A stretch of 64,000 nucleotides of DNA, taken from contig CAVIJI010000001.1 in the NCBI GenBank assembly GCA_963642885.1, positions 1-64,000 of the forward strand, written 5' to 3'. The notes below the pieces were generated by a model that ran no database searches, had not been told where the DNA came from, and saw only the letters and a list, made by a program, of their open reading frames with translations. Shown here piece by piece: positions 51,690-60,894 of this stretch (within the stretch, counting starts at the first letter, position 1; each line of letters begins with the position of its first letter). The position numbers and the translations under genes are program-made. This DNA comes from UMGS1696 sp963642885 (lineage in GTDB: Bacteria; Bacillota; Clostridia; Oscillospirales; CAG-272).

Positions 51690-53170
51690 TATACTCTGAA
51701 CACGAGGTCAGCCATTTCTTCCTTGCAGATAACCTCGGTAAATCTCGTTTCAAGCTCCTTTGCGGATGCCAGCGGAGCGGGAACGGGAGTATGTGTCTTT
51801 TCCGACAGGCGCGAGAGCGTGTCGAATATGTCGTCTCCGTACGGACAGCCTATGGCGTCGCATACGGCGGGAGCGAATTTATACGGGCTTGCGGTAGACG
51901 CGAGTATTGTTTTCTTGACGTCTCCCGTGTCGAGACGGAATTTTCTTACGCAGCCGAGCCCCACCGCCGTGTGAGGATCGATGAGATATCCGTCTCTTTC
52001 CCATGTGTCGTGTATTTCCTCCGATGTTTCTTCCTCGTTCATACAGTATGCGGAGAAATATTTTCTTATTTCGGTCATAAGGCTTTCGGGAGCCTTATAT
52101 TTACCGCCGCGAGAGAGCTGCTCCATGAGAGAACGTGTTGTTTCCGCTCCGCCTACGCTTCTCAGCAGTCTCTCGAGGTTCGACGAAACAAGAATATCCA
52201 TCGACGGACTGATTGTTTTGTAAAACTCGCGTGTTCTGTCGTATATTCCCGTGTTAATGAAATCGGTCAGTACATTGTTCGAATTGGACGCGCAGATAAA
52301 GCGATTGACGGGCAGTCCCATGCGCATGGCAAGATATGCGGCGAAAATATTGCCGAAGTTGCCGGTCGGTACCGCTATGTTGACTCTGTCGCCGAGAATG
52401 ATTTCCTCGGATACGCAGAGGTCGCAGTATGCCGAGAAGTAATACACAATCTGCGGAACGAGTCTGCCCCAGTTGATGGAGTTCGCACTGCCGAATATAA
52501 ATCCGTTTTCCGCCGCCTTTTCCTTCAGGCCTTCGTCCGCGAATATGCGCTTGACACCGGTTTGAGCGTCATCGAAGTTTCCCTTTACCGCCGCAACGTA
52601 TACATTGCCGCCGAGCGTGGTCTGCATTTGTCTTTTCTGCATTTCGCTTACGCCGTCTTCGGGATAGAAAACGGTGATTTTGACCTTATCCACACCGCTG
52701 TAGCCTTCGAGAGCCGCTTTTCCCGTATCTCCGCTGGTGGCAACGAGAATGTGTATTGTTTTGTCCTCGCCCGTCATTGTGAGCGCACGAGAGAGCAGCC
52801 GCGGCATGATTTGCAGTGCCATGTCCTTAAACGCAGATGTGGGGCCGTGCCACAGCTCGAGAGAATATATGTCTCCCGACAGCTTGTGAAGCGGTGCGGA
52901 TCCGCCGGGGAATCTTTTCTCGGAATAAGCCTGTGCGCAATCCTCGTATAACTCGTCTAAATCGTAGTCATCGAGAAATTTCGAGAGTATCATGGCGGCT
53001 CTTTCGGCATAATTCATGTGAATGAGCGCGTCTATATCTCCCGCGGAAAGCCGCGGAACGGATGTGGGAATATAGAGACCGCCGTCGGGAGCGAGGCCTT
53101 CCTTGATAGCCTCCGCAGATGAGACGGAACGCGGACTAAGTCCGACGTCCCTTGTGCTGATATATTTCAT
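51689..53170 (-). CDS. thrC: Threonine synthase
   Basis: Protein of 493 aa, the long (yeast/E. coli-like) class of this PLP enzyme, which converts O-phosphohomoserine to threonine. Hallmarks: MKYISTRDVG start, GLAPDGGLYIP, PLHKLSGDIYSLELWHGPTSAFKDMALQ region with PLP Lys115, and the phosphate-binding SGDTGKAAL. No T-box or leader attenuator is visible in the 24 bp before it. It is encoded between a dipeptidase and a phosphoesterase rather than with hom or thrB. Confidence 0.95.
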   Translation of the reverse strand: MKYISTRDVGLSPRSVSSAEAIKEGLAPDGGLYIPTSVPRLSAGDIDALIHMNYAERAAMILSKFLDDYDLDELYEDCAQAYSEKRFPGGSAPLHKLSGDIYSLELWHGPTSAFKDMALQIMPRLLSRALTMTGEDKTIHILVATSGDTGKAALEGYSGVDKVKITVFYPEDGVSEMQKRQMQTTLGGNVYVAAVKGNFDDAQTGVKRIFADEGLKEKAAENGFIFGSANSINWGRLVPQIVYYFSAYCDLCVSEEIILGDRVNIAVPTGNFGNIFAAYLAMRMGLPVNRFICASNSNNVLTDFINTGIYDRTREFYKTISPSMDILVSSNLERLLRSVGGAETTRSLMEQLSRGGKYKAPESLMTEIRKYFSAYCMNEEETSEEIHDTWERDGYLIDPHTAVGLGCVRKFRLDTGDVKKTILASTASPYKFAPAVCDAIGCPYGDDIFDTLSRLSEKTHTPVPAPLASAKELETRFTEVICKEEMADLVFRV

Positions 53171-53194
53171 GTGAAAAGTCCTTTGTACTCAGTT

Positions 53195-54142
53195 TTATTT
53201 GTTCGGAAGATTTTTCTTCATGTATTCGTATGCCGTGTTGAATGCGATTTTTTCGATTTGTTCGTCGGAAATGCCCGAGTCGGAGAGAAGCTTTAACGCA
53301 TCGGGAATGCCGTCGAGTCCGTGAATTCCGTCGGGAAGGCTTGTTCCGTCCATATCACAGCCGAAGCATACATGTGACGGAGAGAGCTCCTCGTATTTTT
53401 TGAAGTGCGGAACGAGGTTTTCGAGCGATGACTCGTGAGTTTCTTCGTAACCGTCAACGATATGGGGCGGGCACAGGGATACTCCCGCTATGCCGCCGAG
53501 CTTAACCAGGCGAAGGAATCTTTCGTCCGTGAGATTTCTCGAATGATGGCATACGGTGTATGAGTTCATGTGTGTGGCTATCGGAGCTTTTCCGAATTTT
53601 TCGCAGATATCGAGAATGTCGTCGGCGGATTTGAAGGATGCGTGTGATATATCGGGAATTATGCCTACACGGAGCATTTCTTCGACTGCGGCCTTGCCGA
53701 AATCGGTCAGACCGTTGTCGGTGTTGTGTGAGCCGCCGATTGAGGTGTCGCCGCCCCAGAGAAGTGTCATGACTCTTATACCGAGGTTGTACAGCTCCTG
53801 TACGCGTTCGATTTTATTTCCGAGAATGCGGGAGTCCTCGATCATCATAATAGCACCGATTTTCTTATCGGATGAGTAAAAATCTTCGAGCTCGGATGAG
53901 GAGGTTATCATCGTGACGTTGTTCTTTTCGCATTCTGCGAGGAAGTTTTCGCGGATTTCGAGTAATTTTCCGTATCCGTCGTCATCACTCAGTCCGGGGT
54001 ACGGGAACAGAGCGAAAAGCTGAACGTATTTGTCGAAGATTTGCGCTTTCTTCAGGGAAACCTGACACGTTCCGTCGTAAAGCGTGGTTTTGCTGTAATA
54101 AATTTCGTCAGCCGTGTCACAATGTAAATCGAAATATTTCAT
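53195..54142 (-). CDS. Membrane dipeptidase (peptidase M19)
   Basis: Protein of 315 aa, the renal dipeptidase family of zinc enzymes that cleave L-Xaa-D/L-Xaa dipeptides. Metal motifs: His7/Asp9 (YFDLHCDT), Glu in MMIEDSRI, His in IPDISHAS and His in PIATHMNS. It has no signal peptide, so it should be cytoplasmic, as is common in bacteria, where it may process peptidoglycan-derived or dietary dipeptides. Confidence 0.9.
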   Translation of the reverse strand: MKYFDLHCDTADEIYYSKTTLYDGTCQVSLKKAQIFDKYVQLFALFPYPGLSDDDGYGKLLEIRENFLAECEKNNVTMITSSSELEDFYSSDKKIGAIMMIEDSRILGNKIERVQELYNLGIRVMTLLWGGDTSIGGSHNTDNGLTDFGKAAVEEMLRVGIIPDISHASFKSADDILDICEKFGKAPIATHMNSYTVCHHSRNLTDERFLRLVKLGGIAGVSLCPPHIVDGYEETHESSLENLVPHFKKYEELSPSHVCFGCDMDGTSLPDGIHGLDGIPDALKLLSDSGISDEQIEKIAFNTAYEYMKKNLPNK

Positions 54143-54168
54143 TGGTATTCGCCTTTCATTATAAAAAA

Positions 54169-54588
54169 TTAATACCTGTTCTTCTTCATTGAAAACTTGC
54201 CTTGTTTTTTGACCGAGTTTTCAGTGTGTACGATGTCGAGCGTGCGGTAGGTGTCGCTTTTCGGGTCGGCGTAGACTTCGATAACGTCTATTCGGACTGT
54301 TTCATCTGGGTTTAAGCGCATATATTCCTCCGCCGCACGAACGAGAAACGCCTGCTTTTTTGCGTCTACCGCAGCTCCCGCGGTTCCGTAAAATCCGCTT
54401 TTTTCCGAGTACGCACGTCTTGTTTTCACCTCCGTGAAAACAATCGTACCGTCACGTGTATCGCGTGATATTATGTCGATTTCGGAATGTCCTATTCTTG
54501 TGCGGCGCGAGATTATTTCATACCCGTGCTTTTCGAGATAAAGTACGGCGGATTCCTCTCCCGCTATACCGATATCATAGCTTTTCAT
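54169..54588 (-). CDS. yraN: YraN family (UPF0102) putative endonuclease
   Basis: Protein of 139 aa with the Holliday-resolvase-like fold: GIAGEESAVLYLEKHGYEII, the Glu-x-Asp of IGHSEIDIISRD, and VFTEVKTRR with the nuclease Glu and Lys. Function is not firmly known. It overlaps rnhB by 4 nt, the conserved rbgA-rnhB-yraN order of Bacillota. Confidence 0.9.
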   Translation of the reverse strand: MKSYDIGIAGEESAVLYLEKHGYEIISRRTRIGHSEIDIISRDTRDGTIVFTEVKTRRAYSEKSGFYGTAGAAVDAKKQAFLVRAAEEYMRLNPDETVRIDVIEVYADPKSDTYRTLDIVHTENSVKKQGKFSMKKNRY

Positions 54589-55232
54589 AAGCCTTTCTTC
54601 GCTCTCAGTTCGTTCTCAAGTCTTTCCTTGTCCTTCTCGAGAAAGCCGAGAAAGGTTTTTCGGTGAATATCGCACGGGCCGAATTCGTATACCGCGAGCA
54701 TGTGCTCTCTTGTGGGATATCCCTTGTGCTTTTTAAAATTGTATTCGGGATATTTTGCGTCAAGCTCCGTCATGATTCTGTCTCTCGTCACCTTCGCGAG
54801 TACGGATGCCGCCGCAATCGACTGCGACTGCGCATCTCCGTGAACTATGGGAACGGACGGTACGCCGAAATCGGCGTTTCGGTTTCCGTCGACGAGAATG
54901 ATGCTCGGCTCAACCGTTTCACGTACCTTATCGACCGCACGCTTCATGGCAAGCAGTGAGGCACGAAGAATATTATATTCGTCTATTTCCTCATGAGAGC
55001 ACAGTGCGATACCGTACGCGAGAGCTTTTTCGCATATTTCGGAGTACAGCTTTTCTCTCTTTTTTTCGGACAGCTTTTTCGAGTCGTCAAGCCCCTCTAT
55101 CACGCATCCCTTCGGAAGCACCACGGCCGCGGCCGCCACTGGGCCTGCGAGAGGGCCTCGACCTGCCTCGTCCGTTCCGCAAACGATGCCGTATTCGGCG
55201 GCGAATTTTTTATCGAGTTCGCTGTCAAGCAT
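54585..55232 (-). CDS. rnhB: Ribonuclease HII
   Basis: Protein of 215 aa. Catalytic residues Asp21-Glu22 in GTDEAGRGPLAGPV and Asp115 in ILVDGNRN, with the VVKGDAQSQSIAAAS-like block HGDAQSQSIAAASVLAKV. It removes ribonucleotides from DNA and RNA-DNA hybrids. The start overlaps rbgA by 8 nt. Confidence 0.96.
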   Translation of the reverse strand: MLDSELDKKFAAEYGIVCGTDEAGRGPLAGPVAAAAVVLPKGCVIEGLDDSKKLSEKKREKLYSEICEKALAYGIALCSHEEIDEYNILRASLLAMKRAVDKVRETVEPSIILVDGNRNADFGVPSVPIVHGDAQSQSIAAASVLAKVTRDRIMTELDAKYPEYNFKKHKGYPTREHMLAVYEFGPCDIHRKTFLGFLEKDKERLENELRAKKGL

Positions 55233-56145
55233 TATCGTTTACCGCGGCCGAGTCGTCACCGCTTTTTTTCGCAGGCGGCAGCTCGAGCGTTATCCTTCCG
55301 ATTTTCGCTTCACGGAATTCATCGAGAATTATATCCGCGGCTCTTTCCGTGTTCAGTTCACCGCCCGAGAGCAGGAAACCGCGCTTTTTCGCCACGGCGC
55401 AGAGCAGCTCATATTCGCTCATTCCGTCAAGAGCGTTTTTGTCGAGCTTGTATCTTGTACAGAATTCGTCGGGAGCGATTTTATACAGCTTCATGCAGAG
55501 CTTGGAGGCGAGCTCCTCGGTGTCGAGAATCGCGTCGCGTATCGCTCCGGTAAAAGCGAGGTTTTCTCCCGTGATTCTGTCCTCGAATTTCGGCCAGAGA
55601 ACACCGGGCATATCGAGCAGTTCTATTCCTATGCTTGTCGTGACCCATTGCTTGGTGAGAGTTACTCCGGGACGGTCTTCGACTTTCGCTTTTTTGCCGC
55701 CGCCGAGCTTGTTTACGAGAGACGATTTTCCCACATTCGGTATTCCGACGATCATTGCGCGCACATGTCTGCCGCTCATACCCTTGTCGGCATATCTTTG
55801 CAGCTTTTCGGCGAGAATTTCCTTCACCGCGGGCGCTATGCTTTTGATGCCTTCTCCGCTGACGGTGTCTATCGCGAGCGCACGCCGATTCGTTTTTTCC
55901 GAGTAGTATTTTACCCATTCGGATGTAGCGGCGGGAGAGGCGAGAGATGCCTTTGTAAGCAGTGTCAGCTTGGGCTTTGTTCCGATAAGGCGGTCTATTT
56001 CGGGATTTTTCGAGCTTTTCGGTATTCTCGAGTCGAGCAGTTCGATTATTATATCTACCTGTGAGAGGTTTTCGGAAATCAATCGGCGGGTTTTCGCCAT
56101 GTGCCCCGGGAACCACTGTATGGGCTTTGATGAGTTCTGTTCCAT
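55225..56145 (-). CDS. rbgA: Ribosome biogenesis GTPase RbgA (YlqF)
   Basis: Protein of 306 aa, a circularly permuted GTPase needed for late 50S assembly. Order of motifs: N-terminal QWFPGHMAKTRR, G4 region LTLLTKASLAS, G1 GIPNVGKSSLV, G3 DMPGVLWPK. G4 is degenerate: TKAS in place of the usual NKxD. A C-terminal helical domain binds rRNA. Located upstream of rnhB as in Bacillus. Confidence 0.94.
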   Translation of the reverse strand: MEQNSSKPIQWFPGHMAKTRRLISENLSQVDIIIELLDSRIPKSSKNPEIDRLIGTKPKLTLLTKASLASPAATSEWVKYYSEKTNRRALAIDTVSGEGIKSIAPAVKEILAEKLQRYADKGMSGRHVRAMIVGIPNVGKSSLVNKLGGGKKAKVEDRPGVTLTKQWVTTSIGIELLDMPGVLWPKFEDRITGENLAFTGAIRDAILDTEELASKLCMKLYKIAPDEFCTRYKLDKNALDGMSEYELLCAVAKKRGFLLSGGELNTERAADIILDEFREAKIGRITLELPPAKKSGDDSAAVNDNA

Positions 56146-56162
56146 TGAATTACCTTATCTTA

Positions 56163-56206
56163 TTATCTGAGGATACTCTGAATAATAATCTTAAATCAGA
56201 GGCCTC
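56163..56206. repeat. MITE-like hairpin element, short (deleted) copy
   Basis: GAGGATACTCTGAATAA ... CTTAAATCAGAGGCCTCC with a 5-nt interior. The ends, CTCTGA and TCAGAG, are inverted. Matches the ends of a longer element at 63451-63539. Lies between rbgA and lepB. Confidence 0.65.
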
Positions 56207-56220
56207 CCGAATTTATTACT

Positions 56221-56814
56221 TCAATTGTCAAATGGGTTTCCGAATATTTCGAATGTCGAAAGGGGGTATATTCTCGCAACCGCGCGTCCGACTACGCATC
56301 TCTCGTCGACGGTGCGTATTTCACTCTGACGGCTGTCTGCGGAGTGGTTGCGGTTGTCGCCCATTACGAATATTTCGCCTTCGGGAACGGTTATCGGGAA
56401 TGAATAATCCGCCGTGAGAACGGGCGAATCGGGGTCTACGTATCTGTACGGCTCCTCAACCGTTTCTCCGTCAACCGTGAGCGTCCATGTCGAAAAGTCT
56501 ATATCGACGGTCTGTCCGCCTACGGCAATGACTCTTTTCACAATAGGCTCGGAGTACGGGTCCGCATCGATCTTATGCACGATTACGATGTCTCCCGCTT
56601 TCGGTGTATAGAACAAGTCGGAGACAACGAGGTATTCCTTGTTGTGAAGAGTATTGAGCATGGAATTTCCGTCCACAACGTTGAGACGTGCGATAAACGC
56701 GAACAAAAGCATAACGAACAGCGTGGTAACGCCTATCATCTCCACTATGTCGTAAATCGTACCGAGCACCGTGGTCTTCTCCTTCGCGCGTTCCTTCACT
56801 TTTTTGTTATCCAT
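56221..56814 (-). CDS. lepB: Signal peptidase I
   Basis: Protein of 197 aa from ATG 56814 (AGGAGA upstream); the ATG at 56838 would abut the apgM stop without a ribosome-binding site. One N-terminal membrane segment (about 25-45), catalytic Ser51 (VDGNSMLNTL) and Lys93 (IVKRVIAVGG), box E MGDNRNHSADSR. It removes secretory signal peptides. Lipoproteins in this window would instead need LspA, which is not here. Confidence 0.95.
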   Translation of the reverse strand: MDNKKVKERAKEKTTVLGTIYDIVEMIGVTTLFVMLLFAFIARLNVVDGNSMLNTLHNKEYLVVSDLFYTPKAGDIVIVHKIDADPYSEPIVKRVIAVGGQTVDIDFSTWTLTVDGETVEEPYRYVDPDSPVLTADYSFPITVPEGEIFVMGDNRNHSADSRQSEIRTVDERCVVGRAVARIYPLSTFEIFGNPFDN

Positions 56815-56838
56815 TATATTCTCCTTGGTATATTTCAC

Positions 56839-58101
56839 TTATTCGTGCAGCTCGCCGCAGAGGTGTGATGCTTCGGATGACGAGTCGTCCGCGGTGAGAA
56901 TCGTCATGAGGTCATGTCCGCGCGGAATGTAAAGCTCGGTCTTTCGGCACTCGGCTTCCGTATAACGTTCGGGTACGCTGTCTATGTCCTTTCTCGAATC
57001 GTATATGAAGAACGGAACAGGCTCCATGGAGTGAGTACGCAGCTCTATCGGTGTCGGGTGGTCGGGAAGAACCATTATTTTGTAGTCATCACCGCATTCG
57101 GCGAGATACTTGTGTACGGGAGCGAGAATTTCACCGTCGATTTTTTCGACTGCCGCTGTTTTTACGTCAGCCTCGCCGCGGTGTCCGCATTCGTCGGGAG
57201 CCTCTACGTGAATATAGACGAGGTCATGGTCCTTCAGTGCTTCGATTGCCGCCTGCGCCTTGCCTGCGTAATTGGTGTTGTAGTTGCCCGTGGCACCCTC
57301 GACCTCGATTACGTCACAGCCCGCGCAGATACCGATGCCTTTGATGAGGTCTACCGCGGAGATTATGGCGCATTTCAGTCCCCATTTTTCTTCGAAAGAC
57401 GGGAGAGCGGGCTTCTTGCCCGGACTCCACAGCCACGGAGAGTTTGCGGGTTTCAGTCCGCGGCGGCGTCTTTCCTCGTTTACGGGATGACGGTCGAGTA
57501 TTTCGGCTCCGCGCTTCATAAATTCGAGGAATTCTCCGCCGCCGTTTTCGGCTTTGGGGAGATAGTCGCCGATTGTTCTTCCGAGAATATCGTGAGGTCT
57601 CGAAAAATCGTACTTGTCATCGGCGTTTTTCCATATAAGGCAGTGTCGGTAGCTTACGCCGGTATAGAGGTGACGTTTCTCGCTGCCGAGAGCCGAGTTC
57701 AATGCCTTGACAAGTTCATCCGCTTCTGCGGTGGTTATTTCGTCGGAGGAGTGGTCGATCATGGTGCGTGTTTCGTACGGCTCGGAGCAGTCGCCCGACA
57801 GGGTTACGATATTGCAGCGTATTGCGGTGTCGTCGGGTGCCATTTCTATGCCGAGACTCATCGCCTCAAGGGGAGAACGTCCGTTGGAATATATTTTCGG
57901 GTCATATGAAAGAATGGCGAGGTTTGCGGTGTCGCTTTCCGGTACCATTCCCTCGGGCACGTTGGATACGACACCTGTCAGACTGTGTTTCACCAGAAAA
58001 TCCATTTCCGGTTTTTCGGCTTTCTCCATAGGTGTGTGTCCTCCGAGGGAAGGGTGCGGTCTGTCCGCCATTCCGTCGGGAATAAGTATCAGATATTTCA
58101 T
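56839..58101 (-). CDS. apgM: Cofactor-independent phosphoglycerate mutase, ApgM (archaeal) type
   Basis: Protein of 420 aa of the alkaline-phosphatase superfamily. The start MKYLILIPDGMADRP, the nucleophile region VPESDTANLAILSYDP, NGRSPLEAM, HVEAPDECGHRGE and VLPDHPTPIELRTHS identify the ApgM group, which interconverts 3- and 2-phosphoglycerate with metal ions. Some relatives act as phosphonopyruvate decarboxylase-like proteins, but the motifs here favour mutase. First gene of the minus-strand block to 50970. Confidence 0.92.
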   Translation of the reverse strand: MKYLILIPDGMADRPHPSLGGHTPMEKAEKPEMDFLVKHSLTGVVSNVPEGMVPESDTANLAILSYDPKIYSNGRSPLEAMSLGIEMAPDDTAIRCNIVTLSGDCSEPYETRTMIDHSSDEITTAEADELVKALNSALGSEKRHLYTGVSYRHCLIWKNADDKYDFSRPHDILGRTIGDYLPKAENGGGEFLEFMKRGAEILDRHPVNEERRRRGLKPANSPWLWSPGKKPALPSFEEKWGLKCAIISAVDLIKGIGICAGCDVIEVEGATGNYNTNYAGKAQAAIEALKDHDLVYIHVEAPDECGHRGEADVKTAAVEKIDGEILAPVHKYLAECGDDYKIMVLPDHPTPIELRTHSMEPVPFFIYDSRKDIDSVPERYTEAECRKTELYIPRGHDLMTILTADDSSSEASHLCGELHE

Positions 58102-58211
58102 GGTAATGTTTCCTGCCTTTCAATGGTTAAAGATATATACGATAGTACGTTAAAAAAATAAACTATAACAAAATCAAATTATAATACGACATTATAGTAT
58201 TATAATAGTAT

Positions 58212-58240
58212 ATTATATCACTGCGCACATGGCATTTCAA
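58212..58240 (-). promoter_or_regulatory. Promoter of the apgM block
   Basis: Minus strand TTGAAA (58235-58240), 17 bp, TATAAT (58212-58217), within an AT-rich stretch (58140-58220) carrying three further TATAAT-like hexamers. The 364-bp gap 58102-58465 otherwise holds only this and the rpsT leader. Confidence 0.65.
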
Positions 58241-58339
58241 TCGCAAAACGAAAAAAACGTGTCGTCAAAAGCGTGAAATATAGAGTGCCGCGAAAAACAA
58301 CTTTTGGAATATTTTGAAAATGAAATTTATCGAAAGGTA

Positions 58340-58368
58340 TTGCATTCCGAATGAAAACGTGTTAAAAT
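58340..58368 (+). promoter_or_regulatory. Promoter of rpsT
   Basis: TTGCAT (58340-58345), 17 bp, TAAAAT (58363-58368). Confidence 0.65.
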
Positions 58369-58420
58369 CATAGAGTGTATGATATTGTCCTTATGCGTAC
58401 CCTCTCAGGCGCGGGGACTT

Positions 58421-58442
58421 TGATATACGAAATTCAGTCGTA
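58421..58442 (+). promoter_or_regulatory. Leader hairpin before rpsT
   Basis: TATACGA-AATTCAG-TCGTATA, a 7-bp stem just before the AGGGAGAAA ribosome-binding site. It could be part of an S20 autoregulatory leader; inference only. Confidence 0.4.
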
Positions 58443-58465
58443 TAAATTATTATAGGGAGAAAAAA

Positions 58466-58729
58466 ATGCCGAACATTAAATCTGCTAAAAAGCGTGTAAA
58501 GGTTATTTCCGTTAAGACACTCAAGAACAAGATGGCTAAGAGCAATCTTAAGACCGTTATCAAGAAGTTTAAGGCTGCTGTTGAAAGCGGCGACAAGGAA
58601 GCTGCAAAGGCAGCATACGCCGTTGCCGTTAAGGCCGTAGACCAGGCAGTAGGTAAGGGACTTCTTCACAAGAACAACGCCGCTCACAAGAAGAGCCAGT
58701 ACACACTGATGCTCAACAAGATGGCGTAA
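58466..58729 (+). CDS. rpsT: 30S ribosomal protein S20
   Basis: Protein of 87 aa, all helical and lysine-rich (MPNIKSAKKRVKV, KVIKKFKAAV-type repeats, LLHKNNAAHKKSQYTLMLNK), the expected S20 profile. AGGGAG precedes the start. Monocistronic with its own promoter and a very strong terminator. Confidence 0.97.
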   Translation: MPNIKSAKKRVKVISVKTLKNKMAKSNLKTVIKKFKAAVESGDKEAAKAAYAVAVKAVDQAVGKGLLHKNNAAHKKSQYTLMLNKMA

Positions 58730-58761
58730 GTCTTTTGACCGAAAGCATTCGAAATTAAATG

Positions 58762-58799
58762 AAGCACCCCCGACGTTAACCCGCGTCGGGGGTGCTTTC
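58762..58799. terminator. Terminator of rpsT (and possibly of the TPM gene)
   Basis: AAGCACCCCCGACG / CGTCGGGGGTGCTT with an 8-nt loop and T run; nearly symmetrical, between convergent genes. Confidence 0.9.
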
Positions 58800-58858
58800 G
58801 TTTATGTTTAGTTTGAACAGTCGTACAGAGTACTTCGGTGCGCGTTTTCCGCGCTCAA

Positions 58859-59695
58859 TCAGAACTTGCCGCCGCCTCCGCCGTGAGAAGCACCGGAGGA
58901 TGAGGTGTGTGTACTCGAACCGCCGCTCGAGCTGCTTTCGCTCTCTCTTTTCGTCTTTGTATGCGTTGCGTAAAGATATATGTCGCGGCTTCTTTCGGGT
59001 GCAACGACAAGGCTGTCTTTTCTTACGTAATCCGCGGCATTGACGGCATTGCGGACGGTTTTATGCTTGCTTTTCATAGAGCCCACAGTGATGCCCGCAA
59101 CAAGCAGACCGACAAGTGAGGAAACAACGACGCGGAACATTACGCTTACTTTACCGTCACCGTCCCCTACGTCAATCGGAGTGCCGTTTCTCGCGGCGGT
59201 AATATACTCATCCGCCATGGAGATAAACTCGCATATGCCCGAATAGTAATCCCCGTCGGTGAAATATCCGGAAATTTCATCGATTATCGTCTGAATACCG
59301 TAATCGGTAAAGGCCGTAATACCGTAGCCTCTTGTGGAGATGTATACGTCGCGTGTTTCGAGTGCGATAACAAGTATAGCACCGTCTCTGTCTTCTCCGT
59401 ACTGATATCCGAAGCCGCAGTAATCGTATATGTCGTCAGCGTAATCCACTACGCTGTCATAGCCTTCGCCCAAGTATTCGGTGGTGTGTACGACGAGGTC
59501 GAAGCTCTGCCTTACGCTCAGTTCGTCGAGCTGCGAGAGAATATCGTCGTATTGTGTATCGTCGAGAAGATACGCATCGTCGAGAAGACGCGCGTATTCG
59601 CTTGTAAAGCCGTCGTCTGTTTCGGCGTATATCGGAAGGACTGCCGTAATAACGACGAGTAGGAATAACGCGATTGTCGTGAGTCTTTTTTTCAT
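58859..59695 (-). CDS. TPM-domain membrane protein (YdjH/YgcG-like)
   Basis: Protein of 278 aa from ATG 59695, 8 nt after AAGGGGG. A signal peptide or membrane anchor (about 1-22), an extracellular TPM domain (about 30-165, LLDDTQYDDILSQLDEL, CGFGYQYGEDRDGAILVIAL), one membrane helix (about 180-200) and a Ser/Gly-rich end GGGGGKF. TPM proteins lie beside stress or photosystem genes; Bacillus YdjH belongs here. It is the last gene of the SPFH / zinc-ribbon / TPM set. Confidence 0.82.
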   Translation of the reverse strand: MKKRLTTIALFLLVVITAVLPIYAETDDGFTSEYARLLDDAYLLDDTQYDDILSQLDELSVRQSFDLVVHTTEYLGEGYDSVVDYADDIYDYCGFGYQYGEDRDGAILVIALETRDVYISTRGYGITAFTDYGIQTIIDEISGYFTDGDYYSGICEFISMADEYITAARNGTPIDVGDGDGKVSVMFRVVVSSLVGLLVAGITVGSMKSKHKTVRNAVNAADYVRKDSLVVAPERSRDIYLYATHTKTKRESESSSSGGSSTHTSSSGASHGGGGGKF

Positions 59696-59708
59696 TCCGT
59701 GCACCCCC

Positions 59709-60803
59709 TTACAGTATACCCGAACCGGTAATCAGGGATAACAGGATATACGTAACGATACTCACGCCCAAAAACAGACCGAGTGTCCACTTTGCGGCCG
59801 CCGCACCGTCAATCGGAAGATCTCCGACGAATTTACCCGTCTGTCCGTTCATGGCAAAGGTATACTTTTGACCGTTCCATGTCGTGTTGAGGAGCCATAC
59901 GGGATACAGGGCGTACTTGACTTCACCGCCGTGGATGTTAATGTTCGAGCTGCGCTTCGTAACGGACGAATAACCTTCAACCGTTGACGCAAAGGCGGAG
60001 TAAGCGGAGCTTCTGACTCTTTCGTTCGCTTTTTCTATGCTCTGTTCGGCATTAATGTCGTATTTGTCGGCGAGATATCCCGCGAGATAGGCGGTATGGA
60101 AATCGACCGCTTCGGAAAAATCGAACGGTTCGATTGATTCCATTAAATCATCGGGCATCTTCTCGGAGCCGTCGACGGGAATATGGTCGAAGCCTATGCT
60201 TCCTCCGCGGGAAACGAGATAGTGCTCCGTGTCCGTATGGTTGTAATACGCGTCGCTCCAATTGTTTACCTTTGTGGCATCGAATGTAAGCGAGGCGTCG
60301 GCATCGGAGTCGAACAGCCAGAACGGAACATATACTCCCTTTATTTCGTCGATGTGATTCTGATCCTTGAAAATCTTCGGAAGAAGTCTCTTTCCGGCGA
60401 GATGCTTGTTAAGGCCTTCCTTGGCGGCTTTTTTGTCGAGCTTAAACGGAATAACGTAGTCGGGCTTGAGGCTGCCTGTGAGTCTGTCAAGCATTACGAC
60501 GGGATTTCCGCAGAACGGGCACGAGGTTGCCGCCGTTGTCGCTTCGCTTACGATTTCGCCTCCGCAGGACTTGCACACATACGCGCGCAGGTTTCCGCTT
60601 TCCTCATCGGACCATTCCTCGCCCGCATTGGTGTTCCATTCGATATTGTCTTTATTGCCGTCCGGATTTTCGGCATTGAAGCTTTCGAGAGCTTCGATTT
60701 CGAACTCTGTGTCGCAGTAGGGGCATTTCAGCTTCTGAGCCTCACTGTTGAAGCTCACGGCCCCGCCGCAGCACGGGCATTTGTATTCTTTCAATTCACT
60801 CAT
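59709..60803 (-). CDS. TFIIB-type zinc-ribbon membrane protein (YdjG-like)
   Basis: Protein of 364 aa. Two N-terminal zinc ribbons: Cys-x2-Cys pairs in YKCPCCGGAV / LKCPYCDTEF, then YVCKSCGGEI / TSCPFCGNPV. A mixed alpha/beta middle has VPFWLFDSDADASLTFDA and YPVWLLNTTWNGQKYTFAMNG, and there is one C-terminal membrane helix (about 340-360). It resembles Bacillus YdjG, a partner of the SPFH protein YdjI and TPM protein YdjH. The gene lies 91 bp after the SPFH gene and 13 bp before the TPM gene. Confidence 0.82.
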   Translation of the reverse strand: MSELKEYKCPCCGGAVSFNSEAQKLKCPYCDTEFEIEALESFNAENPDGNKDNIEWNTNAGEEWSDEESGNLRAYVCKSCGGEIVSEATTAATSCPFCGNPVVMLDRLTGSLKPDYVIPFKLDKKAAKEGLNKHLAGKRLLPKIFKDQNHIDEIKGVYVPFWLFDSDADASLTFDATKVNNWSDAYYNHTDTEHYLVSRGGSIGFDHIPVDGSEKMPDDLMESIEPFDFSEAVDFHTAYLAGYLADKYDINAEQSIEKANERVRSSAYSAFASTVEGYSSVTKRSSNINIHGGEVKYALYPVWLLNTTWNGQKYTFAMNGQTGKFVGDLPIDGAAAAKWTLGLFLGVSIVTYILLSLITGSGIL

Positions 60804-60894
60804 TCATACCCCTCCTTTTCTGCTGTCTGTACCTTAATAAAACAGTCCGCCGCCTGACGCGGTGCGGCAGGCGGGGGCTTGTATTCGGATTTAT

